DNA of 64,000 nucleotides from Psychromonas ossibalaenae ATCC BAA-1528 (lineage in GTDB: Bacteria > Pseudomonadota > Gammaproteobacteria > Enterobacterales > Psychromonadaceae). Every line of letters starts with the position of its first letter. Within the stretch, counting starts at the first letter, position 1. Below are positions 8,480 to 18,489 of this stretch, piece by piece. The DNA lies in the NCBI RefSeq assembly GCF_000381745.1, contig NZ_KB906974.1, positions 61,537 through 125,536 on the forward strand, written 5' to 3'. The translations under genes were made by a program, and so were the position numbers. The notes under the pieces are model-generated. The model had not been told where the DNA came from, made no database searches, and saw only the letters and a program-made list of their open reading frames with translations.

Positions 8480-9960
8480 GCTGCGCCAGCCTCGCTGTAT
8501 TTTTCAAATACCTCTTTGCCAAGATTACACTCTGGACATAAGAAATAGTCAGGAACTTCATCCCAGGGGGTACCCGGTGCTACATCCTGATTGGGCTCAC
8601 CCTCCGCAGGATTGTATACCCATTGACAAACTGTGCACTGCATAAGCTGCTCATCTGATGTTTGTTGGCTTACTGCTTGTACGGGCTGTTGTGCATTTTC
8701 CAGTATCACCGGCGTGGAAGCTTCATCGGCAGCCGGTTCAATATCTGTAACCGGATCCAGTTCATGTAGTGCCCATTGGTGTGCGATTACACGGCCATGT
8801 TCACGGCAGGCTAACAGAGCTTTACCATCCGGACGCCATTTGGCTTTTAAACTGATGCAGGTTTCAAAACCGGAATCAGTTAACCGTGAGTGGATGCGGT
8901 CCACTGCACCGCCGTTCCAGCCGTAGCTGCCGAATGCGCCGGCTTTTTTGTTTTTGAAGCGCAGACCGGTGATCTCTTCCAGCATAGCCGCTACTTTGGG
9001 CATCATGACATTATTCATGGTTGATGAACCGACTAGGATCCCTTTAGAGCGGAACACATTAGACAGGATTTCATTTTTATCATGGCGTGCAACATTAAAT
9101 ACTTTTACGCTGACGGCCGGGTCAACCTCGTGGATACCTTGCGCGACGGCATCAGCCATCATGCGGGTATTGTTAGACATGGTATCGTAAAAAATAGTGA
9201 TATGGTCTTCCTGATACTGATCAGCCCACTGCAGGTATTTTTCAATAATCTGTATCGGATTATCCCGCCAGACAACGCCGTGCGCAGTGGCAATCATATC
9301 TACCGGTAAATTAAAGCTGAGCACTTCTTTGATTTTTGCCGTCACTAACGGGCTGAACGGTGTCAGGATATTCGCGTAATAACGCAGGCACTGATCCATT
9401 AATTCATTTTGATCGACCTGGTCGTTGAACAAACGTTCATCACAATAGTGCTGTCCGAATGCATCGTTACTGAATAATACCGCATCACCGGTCAGATAGG
9501 TCATCATGCTGTCCGGCCAGTGCAGCATAGGAGTCTCAATGAAAATCAGCTGTTTGCCGTTACCAATATCCAGAGTGTCGCCGGTCTTAACGGTGATAAA
9601 GTTCCAGTCAGGCTGGTGATGATGGCCGACAATTGAGTCGATCGCATTTTCAGTACAGTAGACAGGGGTATTAGGAATTTTGTTAAGCAGGGCGCTTAGT
9701 GCACCGGCATGATCTTCTTCAGCGTGATTGATAACGATATAATCAATGTCACTGAGATTTATTTCCATTTCTAAATTTTGAACAAATTCATGACTGAATT
9801 TATGATCAACAGTATCAATCAATACTGTTTTTTCTTCGCGGATCAAATAACTGTTGTAACTGGTGCCTTTTTCCGTTTTGTACTCGGTGCCGTGAAAATC
9901 ACGTACTTCCCAGTCTCGTTGTCCGACCCAGTTAATGTTGTTTTTGATATGAATAGCCAT
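8476..9960 (-). CDS. norV: NorV, anaerobic nitric oxide reductase flavorubredoxin
   Basis: A 494-residue cytoplasmic flavodiiron protein that reduces NO to N2O. The diiron ligands are all present and fall at the same residue numbers as I recall for E. coli NorV: His79, Glu81, Asp83, His84, His147, Asp166 and His227. A flavodoxin domain follows (about 255-395), then a variable Ala/Pro/Glu/Gln linker, and a C-terminal rubredoxin domain with two Cys-x2-Cys pairs (CTVC and CPEC). It is the first gene of norVW, read from a sigma54 promoter at 10011-10027 under the divergent norR. Confidence 0.97.
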   Translation of the reverse strand: MAIHIKNNINWVGQRDWEVRDFHGTEYKTEKGTSYNSYLIREEKTVLIDTVDHKFSHEFVQNLEMEINLSDIDYIVINHAEEDHAGALSALLNKIPNTPVYCTENAIDSIVGHHHQPDWNFITVKTGDTLDIGNGKQLIFIETPMLHWPDSMMTYLTGDAVLFSNDAFGQHYCDERLFNDQVDQNELMDQCLRYYANILTPFSPLVTAKIKEVLSFNLPVDMIATAHGVVWRDNPIQIIEKYLQWADQYQEDHITIFYDTMSNNTRMMADAVAQGIHEVDPAVSVKVFNVARHDKNEILSNVFRSKGILVGSSTMNNVMMPKVAAMLEEITGLRFKNKKAGAFGSYGWNGGAVDRIHSRLTDSGFETCISLKAKWRPDGKALLACREHGRVIAHQWALHELDPVTDIEPAADEASTPVILENAQQPVQAVSQQTSDEQLMQCTVCQWVYNPAEGEPNQDVAPGTPWDEVPDYFLCPECNLGKEVFEKYSEAGAA

Positions 9961-10010
9961 TGAGGTACCTTATAAATATTATTAATAAAAAAGAAAACAT
10001 ATTTATAGTA

Positions 10011-10027
10011 TTGCAACGGCTGTGCCA
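10011..10027 (-). promoter_or_regulatory. Sigma54 promoter of norVW
   Basis: On the minus strand the sequence reads TGGCACAGCCGTTGCAA, a perfect match to the -24/-12 consensus TGGCAC-N5-TTGC(A/T). It lies about 50 bases upstream of the norV start and downstream of three NorR boxes, as expected for an enhancer-dependent promoter. Confidence 0.93.
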
Positions 10028-10080
10028 GGTTTGTAATTGCTTGTATTTAAAAGGTTATGTTAGGATTCAATAAGATTCAC

Positions 10081-10093
10081 TGTCATAATGACA
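10081..10093. promoter_or_regulatory. NorR enhancer box 1
   Basis: TGTCATAATGACA, a palindrome fitting the NorR core GT-N7-AC. It is the box nearest the sigma54 promoter. Confidence 0.88.
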
Positions 10094-10105
10094 TGTTTGA
10101 TTTTG

Positions 10106-10118
10106 TGTCATAATGACA
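10106..10118. promoter_or_regulatory. NorR enhancer box 2
   Basis: TGTCATAATGACA, identical to box 1 and 25 bases away from it. Confidence 0.88.
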
Positions 10119-10124
10119 GTAAGA

Positions 10125-10137
10125 TGTCCGAATGACA
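10125..10137. promoter_or_regulatory. NorR enhancer box 3
   Basis: TGTCCGAATGACA, the same outer arms with a changed left half. It lies 19 bases from box 2 and just upstream of the norR ribosome site, so NorR binding here could also damp norR transcription. Confidence 0.85.
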
Positions 10138-10159
10138 TTGTATCAATAGGAAATTGTTT

Positions 10160-11704
10160 ATGTTTTATGATTCAAAGGATCTGACGGAACTGGCCTTAGA
10201 TTTAACCAATATAAGTTCAGAGCAGGACAGGTTTGAACGTTTATTAGCCACTATACGCAAGTTATTTAAATGTGATGCATCAGCTCTGCTGGCATTTAAA
10301 GGCGGCCAGTTTAGCCCCCTGGCAATTAACGGGCTGTCGCAGGATGTATTAGGCAGACGCTTTGCGCTGGATCAGCATCCGCGTATGGAAGCGATTGCCC
10401 GTGCAGGTGATATTGTTCGTTTTCCTGCTGACAGCAGTCTGCCGGATCCCTATGACGGACTGATCCCTAATCATACTGAAGAGCTGAAAGTACATGCCTG
10501 TATCGGCCTGCCGCTGCTGGCTGATCAGCAGCTGATTGGTGCCGTGACGATTGATGGTTTTGATCAGCATCAGTTTGATCAGTTCAGCGATGATCTGCTC
10601 CGCAAAGTTGCCGCTTTAGCTGCTGTAAGCCTTAATAATGCTATGCTGATGGAACAGCTTGAGAAACGCGGCGGCGATATCTCCCGCGTTGAACCTGTAT
10701 TGTCCCATACAAATTCTAATCCTGAAATTATCGGCAGATCTCTGCAGATAAAGCGTTTACAGTCACAAATAGAGGCTGTTGCTAATACAGAACTGACGGT
10801 GCTAGTGACCGGGGAAACCGGAGTAGGTAAAGAGCTGGTTGCCTCTGCCGTTCATAAATTGTCATTAAGATCCCAGGCTCCTTTGATTTATCTTAACTGT
10901 GCTGCACTGCCGGAGTCGGTTGCTGAAAGTGAACTGTTTGGTCATGTTAAAGGTGCCTTCACCGGTGCGGTCAGTAACCGCAGTGGTAAATTTGAGCTGG
11001 CAGATAAAGGTACTCTGTTTCTCGATGAGATAGGGGAATTATCTTTGTCTCTGCAGGCAAAACTGCTGCGTGTTTTGCAGTCCGGCGATCTGCAGCGGGT
11101 TGGTGATGATCGGCGCTTACAAGTTGATGTACGAATTATCGCCGCGACTAACAGGGATTTAAATAAGGAGGTCGTCGCCAATAATTTCCGTGCAGATCTG
11201 TATCATCGTTTAAGTGTTTTTCCGCTGCCGGTACCGCCGTTACGAGAACGTGATAATGATATCTTATTACTGGCGGGTTTCTTTATTGAACGCTGCCGTA
11301 CTAAGCTGGGATTAATGCACTTAAGTTTAGCGGAGCGGTGCCAAAGCAGGCTGCTTGATTATGCCTGGCCGGGTAATGTCCGGGAGCTTGAACATAGTAT
11401 TTATCGAGCTTCGATTCTTGCCAGAGCAGAAACGCGTGATATACATGTTATTATCCAGGATCATCATTTTGATATTAGCGGGGGCAATGCTGGTTCTGTT
11501 AATCAATTCAGTACAGGTGCCGCTCCTGATCAGAAAAAAACGTTGATTGAGCTGACGTTAAAGGATGCAACCGAACAGTTTCAACGCCGTTATATTAAAC
11601 AAGCATTACAACAGAATGAAAATAACTGGACTGCCGCGGCTAGAACGCTGTGTGTGGATGTTGGTAACCTGCATCGTTTAGCAAAACGGTTAGGCATGAA
11701 ATAA
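10160..11704 (+). CDS. norR: NorR, NO-sensing sigma54-dependent activator
   Basis: A 514-residue activator of norVW. An N-terminal GAF domain (about 15-170) binds the mononuclear iron that senses NO. The central AAA+ domain has Walker A GETGVGKE, the GAFTGA loop that contacts sigma54, and Walker B LFLDEIGE. The C-terminus carries a Fis-type helix-turn-helix ([21 protein letters not shown]). I prefer ATG 10160, with AGGA eight bases upstream, over a TTG two codons earlier. The gene is divergent from norVW and the three NorR boxes lie just upstream. Confidence 0.96.
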   Translation: MFYDSKDLTELALDLTNISSEQDRFERLLATIRKLFKCDASALLAFKGGQFSPLAINGLSQDVLGRRFALDQHPRMEAIARAGDIVRFPADSSLPDPYDGLIPNHTEELKVHACIGLPLLADQQLIGAVTIDGFDQHQFDQFSDDLLRKVAALAAVSLNNAMLMEQLEKRGGDISRVEPVLSHTNSNPEIIGRSLQIKRLQSQIEAVANTELTVLVTGETGVGKELVASAVHKLSLRSQAPLIYLNCAALPESVAESELFGHVKGAFTGAVSNRSGKFELADKGTLFLDEIGELSLSLQAKLLRVLQSGDLQRVGDDRRLQVDVRIIAATNRDLNKEVVANNFRADLYHRLSVFPLPVPPLRERDNDILLLAGFFIERCRTKLGLMHLSLAERCQSRLLDYAWPGNVRELEHSIYRASILARAETRDIHVIIQDHHFDISGGNAGSVNQFSTGAAPDQKKTLIELTLKDATEQFQRRYIKQALQQNENNWTAAARTLCVDVGNLHRLAKRLGMK

Positions 11705-11736
11705 AAAATCCGGCAGCACAAGCTGTCGGATTTTTA
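11704..11736. terminator. Bidirectional terminator between norR and yiaY
   Basis: A 12-bp stem with one G-U pair (11706-11717 with 11722-11733) has an A run on the left and a T run on the right. It suits termination of both convergent genes. Confidence 0.88.
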
Positions 11737-11779
11737 TCATTAGCAGATGTTTGTTACCCGCCTAAACAGCGGGCTATTT

Positions 11780-12928
11780 TTACATTGCCTGACGGTAAAT
11801 TTCAGTAATTTCAGCATGAGTCGCTTGAATTGGATTTGTAAATCCACAAGCATCTTTTAACGCATTTTCAGAAAGAACATCAAAATCTTCTGCCTTAACA
11901 CCTAGATCTGTAAGACCTGCCGGGATACCAACATCAGTAGAAAGCTGTGCAATAGCTGCTAATGCTGCATCAGCACCTTCTTCATTTGACATGTTTTCTA
12001 CATTTACACCCATTGCTTTTGCTACATCTTTAAGACGGGCTGGAGCGACTTTTGCATTAAAACGCTGTACATGAGGTAATAATACCGCATTACAAACACC
12101 GTGCGGCAGGTCGTAGAAACCGCCTAACTGATGCGCCATTGCATGTACGTAACCAAGAGAAGCATTATTAAATGCCATACCGGCCATGAATTGTGCGTAT
12201 GCCATCTGTTCACGTGCTTCAATGCTCTGGCCGTCTTTAACAGCGGTGCGCAGGCTCTGCTGAATAATTTCGATTGCTTTAATTGCAACTGCGTCTGTGA
12301 TTGGAGTTGCCGCGATTGAAACATAAGCTTCAACAGCATGAGTTAATGCATCCATACCCGTTGCTGCTGTTAAAGAAGCTGGTTTAGCAAGCATAAGTTC
12401 AGGATCATTTACAGACATAAGCGGCGTTACGTTTTTATCCACAATTGCCATTTTGATATGACGTGCTTCGTCAGTAATAATACAAAAACGCGTCATTTCA
12501 GAAGCAGTACCAGCAGTAGTATTGATTGAAATTAGTGGTAATTGTGGTTTAGGTGACTGGTCAACACCTTCATAATCAGCAATTTCACCGCCGTTAGCTG
12601 CAACAAGCGCGATGCCTTTTGCACAATCATGCGGTGAACCGCCGCCAAGAGAGATGATAAAGTCACACTGGTTGTCTTTTAAAATCTGTAAACCAGCTTC
12701 TACGTTACCAATCGTTGGATTTGGCTGAGTACCGTCAAATACAACTGTTTTTACTTCACTTGCAGCTAATAAATCTGAAACTTGTTTAACCATACCGATA
12801 CTGCTTAAGATTTTATCGGTAACAATCAGGCCTTGTGTAAAACCTTGCGATTTAATACTCGCAACAGCATCACTCAAACAACCCGCACCCATTAAATTAA
12901 CAGTTGGCATAAAAAAAGCAGAACTCAT
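11780..12928 (-). CDS. yiaY: Iron-dependent alcohol dehydrogenase, YiaY type
   Basis: A 382-residue group III alcohol dehydrogenase very close to E. coli YiaY along its whole length, interconverting primary alcohols and aldehydes with NAD(H) in the cytoplasm. Visible family signatures are the nucleotide-binding [11 protein letters not shown] (about 96-106), [19 protein letters not shown], the iron-site motif [16 protein letters not shown], and [16 protein letters not shown] with the remaining metal histidines. AGAGG lies upstream of the ATG. It faces norR convergently across a shared terminator. A large untranslated or empty region lies upstream. A role in fermentative growth is inferred from the family only. 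Confidence 0.92.
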   Translation of the reverse strand: MSSAFFMPTVNLMGAGCLSDAVASIKSQGFTQGLIVTDKILSSIGMVKQVSDLLAASEVKTVVFDGTQPNPTIGNVEAGLQILKDNQCDFIISLGGGSPHDCAKGIALVAANGGEIADYEGVDQSPKPQLPLISINTTAGTASEMTRFCIITDEARHIKMAIVDKNVTPLMSVNDPELMLAKPASLTAATGMDALTHAVEAYVSIAATPITDAVAIKAIEIIQQSLRTAVKDGQSIEAREQMAYAQFMAGMAFNNASLGYVHAMAHQLGGFYDLPHGVCNAVLLPHVQRFNAKVAPARLKDVAKAMGVNVENMSNEEGADAALAAIAQLSTDVGIPAGLTDLGVKAEDFDVLSENALKDACGFTNPIQATHAEITEIYRQAM

Positions 12929-14323
12929 AAGTAACCTCTAGATTTGTTGTAAAAATATTTATGTATAGTTGATTAATTTGTTTATTAACGCCGCCACGGT
13001 GATCAAAAACATTCAAACATTCAGCTGACCAGATATAATTCTCAGTGATTCTGTTGAGTGCTTATATAGGGTACAGACCGTAAATAATTAAACTTCTGTT
13101 ATTATCAATAAGATTTATTCTAATCCGTTTCTAATTTACGGCTTTAAAAACACTTAACTATAAGTAGTTGAAATAAAGTGCTTTTAGTTTGACCAATCTA
13201 TATAGATAAGCAGATAAATGTTTGTTAAATGCTGACACCTTGTGGATTAATTAATTGAAATCAGTTTATTTACTAATCCATACAAAAAGTGTGAGCTATA
13301 GCTACAGAATAAAAATAACTGCGATTTTCAAAAAAAACGTTTACAAAATCTGTTGTCTTTATGTTTTTGTGACTGCTGGGGAAATCGTTGTTTTTGCTGA
13401 TTAAATTTTGATTGTCTGGGGGCTGTTCAGATTGAATTTGTTAATTGTAACCCCGTTTTATAATCTGTTTTTATGTTTGCCGGTGCTTAAAATTTACTGT
13501 GTCAATAAAGGCGCATAACAGATAAAGTAGTTTTGTCGCCCGTTTTTCTGTCTTTAAAGTGCTGCAAATACAAATACTTATACTTTAATGGAGAATATTG
13601 GTCGTGTGCAGAGTTAATTTAATCGTTACTGCCGGCTTATTAAAAGAGATCTGATTTAAGCTTGTTTCAAAAAGCTCATTTGTTTAAGTGTTGAACATTT
13701 GAAGGCTCGTTTAAATTGCGGAATTTTGATGTTGTTTATTTGATATTTCTATATCTATCTATTTGTGTAGAAAACTAAAATAACAGCAAATAAAAAAAAT
13801 TATTTTCTAACTTGTGCTTTAATGCAGTCTGAAATCAGGCATTTGAGCCTCTCATTTTGAGCTTTATCACACTTTTAAGTTTTCCTTTTCCGGCGTTTTT
13901 TAATCAGCTTTTGGATTTTTTAACAATTTGCTCACTTCCCCTTACCCTTTGTAACAAAGTTTGTTTTTCAATTTGTTAAGTCGTTGATCAGCAGGAGTAG
14001 GTAAATCTGCAGCTCTTGCTGGGCTGTTTGCAACAGCTGCAGAAGACTGGCCCGCAAGGGCATGTTTGATTTTTTACAGCTTAATTATTAATTATCACCT
14101 GCATTGCTTGTTTGTATTTAGCTGTAGATATTTCCCTGTGAAAAAGCTGAGTTATATTTAAGAACAAGAGCGGTCACTCTAACTTCCGTGTTATAAAAAT
14201 GATAAGTCTTTGCCTTTAATTTATAAATAGTTATGAATTTATCTTTGTTAGCATGCGCTCCCTAGGTGATCAATTGTGCATCACTGAGACATATGAGATA
14301 AATTGTAAGAAGGATTAATTGTA
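12929..14323. other. 1.4-kb AT-rich gene-free region between divergent genes
   Basis: No open frame with a ribosome site is visible on either strand. The stretch is markedly richer in A+T than its flanks and holds many poly-T runs. A short inverted repeat CTGTTTGCAACAG lies near 14020-14045, and AACGTTTACA lies near 13337, resembling half of the palindrome upstream of glgC. It must hold the promoters of yiaY and the CpdB-like gene. Regulatory RNA or a decayed gene is possible, but I cannot support either. Confidence 0.55.
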
Positions 14324-16387
14324 ATGGTAAACAAGTTAACAAAAGGCTTAGTGGCGTCCGCAGTACTGGCAGCTTTAGCCGGGTGTACTGCTAATGAAGA
14401 TAAAGCTGCATCTGCGCAGGTGACACTGCGAATTATGGAAACCACGGATCTACATAGCAATATTATGGATTACGACTATTACCAGTCGCGAACGGATCCG
14501 ACTATCGGCCTTGCCCGTACTGCCGGTCTGATCCATAAAGCCAGAGAAGAAGTCAGTAATATTGTACTGGTAGATAACGGTGATCTGCTCCAGGGTAGTC
14601 CGATGGGGGACTACATGGCTAAGAACGGCTTAAATGACGGGGATGTACATCCTGCTTATAAAGCGATGAATCGCCTCGATTATGATGTCGCTAATATCGG
14701 CAACCATGAATTTAATTATGGTTTAGATTACTTATATAAAGCCTTGAGCGGCGCTGATTTTCCTTATATCAATGCCAATGTTTACTGTGCAGCCGACGAC
14801 TGCTGGAATGACGTTAAAGACGGTGAAAACCTGTTTACCCCGTATTTAATCCAAGACAAAGTCGTGGTTGACAGTAATGGTAAGGAACACAGCATCAAAA
14901 TTGGTTATATCGGTTTTGTCCCGCCTCGGATCTTAACCTGGGATAAACGTCATCTTGAAGGGCGGGTGACGGCTAAAGGTATTGTAGAAACTGCTGAGAA
15001 GTTTATACCCGAGATGAAAGCTCAGGGCGCTGATGTGATTATTGCTATTCCGCATTCCGGTATCGGCTCGACAGAGAACCCGGGGGATCCCATGGCGCCT
15101 AATGCAACTTTTGCGCTGACTAATGTAGAGGGTATCGATGCAATCATGTTTGGTCATAGCCATTCAATTTTCCCGCATGCAAATTATGCCGATCTGCCTA
15201 ATACAGATGTGGAAAAAGGCTTGTTAAACGGTGTGGCTGCCGTTATGCCGGGCCGCTGGGGTGATAACTTAGGGGTAGTTGATCTTAAGCTTGAACTTAA
15301 AGGAAAAACCTGGACTGTCACTGACGGGCGCAGTGAGGCTCGTCCTATTTATGACGGCGCCGCGCAAAAGGAACTGGTGAGTGCAGATTCAGGCATTCAT
15401 AAGGCAGTAGAAAAGGAACATCAAGGTACATTAGATTTTGTGGATCAGCCTATCGGAGCATCCGCTTCCGAGATGTACAGCTTTTTAACACTTGTACAGG
15501 ACGATCCTACGATACAGATTGTTGCTGATGCGCAGATTGCGCATGTTAGTGCTAATTTACCACCTGAATTGAAAGGCATTCCGGTATTGTCCGCAGCCTC
15601 TCCTTTTAAAGCAGGCGGGCGTTTTTCAACAGAAGCAGATGCAACCCAGTATGTCCAGGTGGATGCTGGCGAACTAACCTTTAAAAATGCCGCGGATCTG
15701 TATTTATACCCGAATACAATGGCTGCTGTAAAAGTTACCGGTGTAGAGGTAAAAGACTGGTTAGAGTGCAGTGCTAATCAGTTTAATCAGATTGATCCTG
15801 ACTCTAGTGCACCTCAGCATCTAATTAACTGGAACGAGCACCGAACTTACAATTTTGATGTGATAGACGGGGTGACTTATAAAATCGATGTTACTCAGCC
15901 GAGTAAATTTGACGGTGACTGTGCGCTGGTTAATGCAGATGCCTCCCGCATTGTGGATTTAACCTATACAGATGCGGACGGTACCGTTGTCAGGGGCAGT
16001 GACTTAGATAACAAAGAGTTTATTATTGTTGCAAACAGCTACCGTGCTTTTTCAGGAAAGTTTTCCGGTACGGGCGCTGAATATGTTGCACTCGAGTTTC
16101 CCGATACCAACCGCGACGCATTAGCTGCTTATATTACAGCACAATCTAAGCCGAATAACAGCGGCGGTTATGACAGTATGGTTGACCCGCGTGCTGATTT
16201 TAACTGGGATTTTAAAAATATTGAGACAAAAACTAAACTTGATGTACGTTTTGAAACACAGAACAGTGCCAAAGCAGACAGTTTTATACAGAAAAATCAG
16301 TTACGTGAGATGATCAAACTTGATGAAACAAATGACCTTGGTTTTGCTGTTTACAAAATTGATTTAACAACATCACCCACTAAATAA
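14324..16387 (+). CDS. cpdB: CpdB-like 2',3'-cyclic-nucleotide phosphodiesterase/3'-nucleotidase, lipoprotein
   Basis: A 687-residue member of the 5'-nucleotidase/CpdB superfamily that releases phosphate and nucleosides from nucleotides outside the inner membrane. The N-terminal metallophosphatase domain shows TTDLHSN, DNGDLLQG, GNHEFNYG and GHSHSIFPH. The C-terminal substrate domain follows from about 380. The leader ends in a lipobox LAGC (Cys21), whereas E. coli CpdB is a soluble periplasmic protein, so this one is predicted to be membrane-anchored. A ribosome site AAGAAGGA precedes the ATG. A terminator follows directly, so it is probably a single-gene unit. Together with PhoD it suggests scavenging of phosphate from organic esters. 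Confidence 0.9.
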   Translation: MVNKLTKGLVASAVLAALAGCTANEDKAASAQVTLRIMETTDLHSNIMDYDYYQSRTDPTIGLARTAGLIHKAREEVSNIVLVDNGDLLQGSPMGDYMAKNGLNDGDVHPAYKAMNRLDYDVANIGNHEFNYGLDYLYKALSGADFPYINANVYCAADDCWNDVKDGENLFTPYLIQDKVVVDSNGKEHSIKIGYIGFVPPRILTWDKRHLEGRVTAKGIVETAEKFIPEMKAQGADVIIAIPHSGIGSTENPGDPMAPNATFALTNVEGIDAIMFGHSHSIFPHANYADLPNTDVEKGLLNGVAAVMPGRWGDNLGVVDLKLELKGKTWTVTDGRSEARPIYDGAAQKELVSADSGIHKAVEKEHQGTLDFVDQPIGASASEMYSFLTLVQDDPTIQIVADAQIAHVSANLPPELKGIPVLSAASPFKAGGRFSTEADATQYVQVDAGELTFKNAADLYLYPNTMAAVKVTGVEVKDWLECSANQFNQIDPDSSAPQHLINWNEHRTYNFDVIDGVTYKIDVTQPSKFDGDCALVNADASRIVDLTYTDADGTVVRGSDLDNKEFIIVANSYRAFSGKFSGTGAEYVALEFPDTNRDALAAYITAQSKPNNSGGYDSMVDPRADFNWDFKNIETKTKLDVRFETQNSAKADSFIQKNQLREMIKLDETNDLGFAVYKIDLTTSPTK

Positions 16388-16421
16388 ATGCATAAAAGAG
16401 ATTAACCACAGAGTAAACAAT

Positions 16422-16449
16422 AATCCGCTGCTGATTCAGCGGATTTTTT
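16422..16449 (+). terminator. Terminator of the cpdB-like gene
   Basis: A 9-bp perfect stem AATCCGCTG/CAGCGGATT with a six-base loop is followed by TTTTT. Confidence 0.9.
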
Positions 16450-16561
16450 GTTTATACAAAACTTATTGCGCTGGTGTTTTTGCTAAGATCTAAGGCGCTT
16501 AAAAAATAACGGCTAATCGGTTGTATAATTAGTGCACTGGGTGAAAAATAGTGAGTAATTT

Positions 16562-17335
16562 ATGAAGTTAGCCGTCTCTCTTAAATATATGCTTATAGCC
16601 GGATTAGTATTTTTTAGTGCCTATGGTACAGCTAAAGAGATGCGGGTTGTTTTTTCTGATGGTTATCTGCCGTTTTCCTGGCAGCAGGATAACCAGATTA
16701 AAGGTATATTAAAAGATTTATTAGATGAAATTCTAGTACAGCGTATGGGCATAAAAGTCAGTTATGAAATATGTCCTTGGGCCCGGTGCCAGATGATGGT
16801 AAAAGAAGGTCAGAGAGATGCTTTATTTACGGTTTCCAGTACCAAGAGAGACAGGTACAGCATGAAAACGGAGCTGCCGCTGTTTATCTCTGATTTTTTT
16901 ATTTATAGTGGTGCTAATAATAAAAATTTACCCCTGTTGCAAAGAGTTAAAAATTTAGAGTCATTATTAGCGTTAGAAAACTTGCGCTATGTTTATCTGC
17001 TTGGATCCGGCTGGCACGATCAGAACCTTGCGACTGCCCATCATGTTACTACGGTTTTATATCCAGCTAAGATTTTGGATCTTCTTAAATTCAATCGTGC
17101 GGATGTTTATATTGAGCAGGCGGTATCGATGAATTACCAGATAAAACGTTTAAATCTGAATCAGGGTATTATACAAATACCCGCGGTAATGGATCACACC
17201 AGCTGGCATTTGTATATTGGTAATAAGTCCGATTATATAAGCATACTGCCGCAGCTGGACCGCATGCTTGATAAAATGCAAAAAGAGGGGAGCCTGCAGA
17301 AACTACACGACAAAATATTTTCTAAATACCAGTAA
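16562..17335 (+). CDS. Family 3-like periplasmic solute-binding protein
   Basis: A 257-residue secreted protein with a signal peptide (about 1-24, cleavage near GTAKE) and the SBP_bac_3 layout: a mature start MRVVFSDGYLPFSW, a helix KGILKDLLDEIL, and the hinge-crossing segment YEICPWARCQMMVKEGQRDA. No permease or ATPase gene lies nearby. It belongs to a set of at least four such orphans in this window, perhaps acting as sensors' ligand carriers or serving distant transporters. The ligand is unknown. Confidence 0.8.
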   Translation: MKLAVSLKYMLIAGLVFFSAYGTAKEMRVVFSDGYLPFSWQQDNQIKGILKDLLDEILVQRMGIKVSYEICPWARCQMMVKEGQRDALFTVSSTKRDRYSMKTELPLFISDFFIYSGANNKNLPLLQRVKNLESLLALENLRYVYLLGSGWHDQNLATAHHVTTVLYPAKILDLLKFNRADVYIEQAVSMNYQIKRLNLNQGIIQIPAVMDHTSWHLYIGNKSDYISILPQLDRMLDKMQKEGSLQKLHDKIFSKYQ

Positions 17336-17440
17336 ATAAAAATCTTCGCAGTTTAATACATTAGGGCTTTTACAACTAATTTCCAATACACTAGTTAGAT
17401 ATAATCATTTTTTCCGAACACCTATAAAAGAGGCGTATTC

Positions 17441-18349
17441 ATGAATCAGCAGCAGACCCCTTTAAAAAAATGGGGAAGTGAACAAAAAACAGCCTGGTTA
17501 TCCAGACAGAAAAAGCACCGTTCTTACCAGGATAATGTAGTCAAGAGACTGAACGCTTTAACGAATAATTTTAACCTTATTCAGTATGGTCTGCTTGATT
17601 ATGCCCTTGATCAATATCCGCTTTATGCCGTTACAACACGGTGCTGGGATAACAGAAAACCGACTGTTCTGATCACCGGAGGTGTCCATGGTTATGAAAG
17701 CAGCGGTGTCCACGGTTCTATTGATTTTCTGGAAAAAAGAGCATTAGATTATGTCGAAAATTTTAATATTATTGTGGCGCCGTGTGTCAGTCCATGGGGA
17801 TATGAGACAATTAACCGCTGGAATCCGCAGGCTGTCGATCCCAACCGCTCTTTCTATGAAAACAGCCCGTCTCAAGAGGCCGCCTGTTTAATTAAATATA
17901 TTAAGTCACTTAATACAAAGATCACTGCGCATATCGATTTACATGAAACAACTGATACAGACAACACTGAATTTAGACCTGCATTAGCAGCTAGAGATGC
18001 GCTGCCGCATGATAACTGGGATATTCCTGATGGTTTCTATCTAGTTGGTGACAGTGAAAATCCAGCAGACGATTTTCAGCGTGCGATCATCCGGTCCGTA
18101 GAAAAGGTAACTCATATAGCACCGGCTGATGATAATGGTAAGATCATTGGAAAGTCTTTAGCACAGCACGGTGTGATCAACTATGCCTGTCATAAACTGG
18201 GGCTTTGTATCGGTTTCACTAACGGGGTTTACTCAACTACCACGGAGGTTTACCCTGACAGCCCTAAGGTCTGCGACCAGGATTGTGTTGATGCACAGAT
18301 AGCAGCAGTTAGCGGCGGGCTTGATTTTCTTATTTCGCAGCAGAACTGA
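17441..18349 (+). CDS. M14-family metallocarboxypeptidase-like hydrolase
   Basis: A 302-residue protein of the M14/succinylglutamate desuccinylase-aspartoacylase fold without a signal peptide, so cytoplasmic. Zinc-binding motif HGYES (HxxE, about 85-89), the substrate-binding Arg in DPNRSF, the third zinc ligand in HIDLHET, and a candidate catalytic Glu in TEVYPD are visible. It probably hydrolyses a peptide or an N-acyl amino acid. Ribosome site AAAGAGG precedes the ATG. It lies between two binding-protein genes of the same strand with gaps of about 105 and 140 bases, so a loose peptide or amino-acid uptake theme is possible but not shown. Confidence 0.8.
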   Translation: MNQQQTPLKKWGSEQKTAWLSRQKKHRSYQDNVVKRLNALTNNFNLIQYGLLDYALDQYPLYAVTTRCWDNRKPTVLITGGVHGYESSGVHGSIDFLEKRALDYVENFNIIVAPCVSPWGYETINRWNPQAVDPNRSFYENSPSQEAACLIKYIKSLNTKITAHIDLHETTDTDNTEFRPALAARDALPHDNWDIPDGFYLVGDSENPADDFQRAIIRSVEKVTHIAPADDNGKIIGKSLAQHGVINYACHKLGLCIGFTNGVYSTTTEVYPDSPKVCDQDCVDAQIAAVSGGLDFLISQQN

Positions 18350-18489
18350 GGTTGACAGCAGCTGCTGAGTGTCGCTTAATTTATTGGCCCTGACTCGAGA
18401 GACTGTTCAGGTGTTATTTATATGGATGTATAAAAGCTATATTTAAAGGGAGTTAAATATTAACTTATTTGTTAAAAGTGCAATGGTAT

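Noticed and set aside
13000-14300. Possible small RNA or peptide genes in the AT-rich desert
   Set aside because: No hairpin-plus-T-run, promoter-like pair or ribosome-site-plus-frame combination was convincing enough to list.
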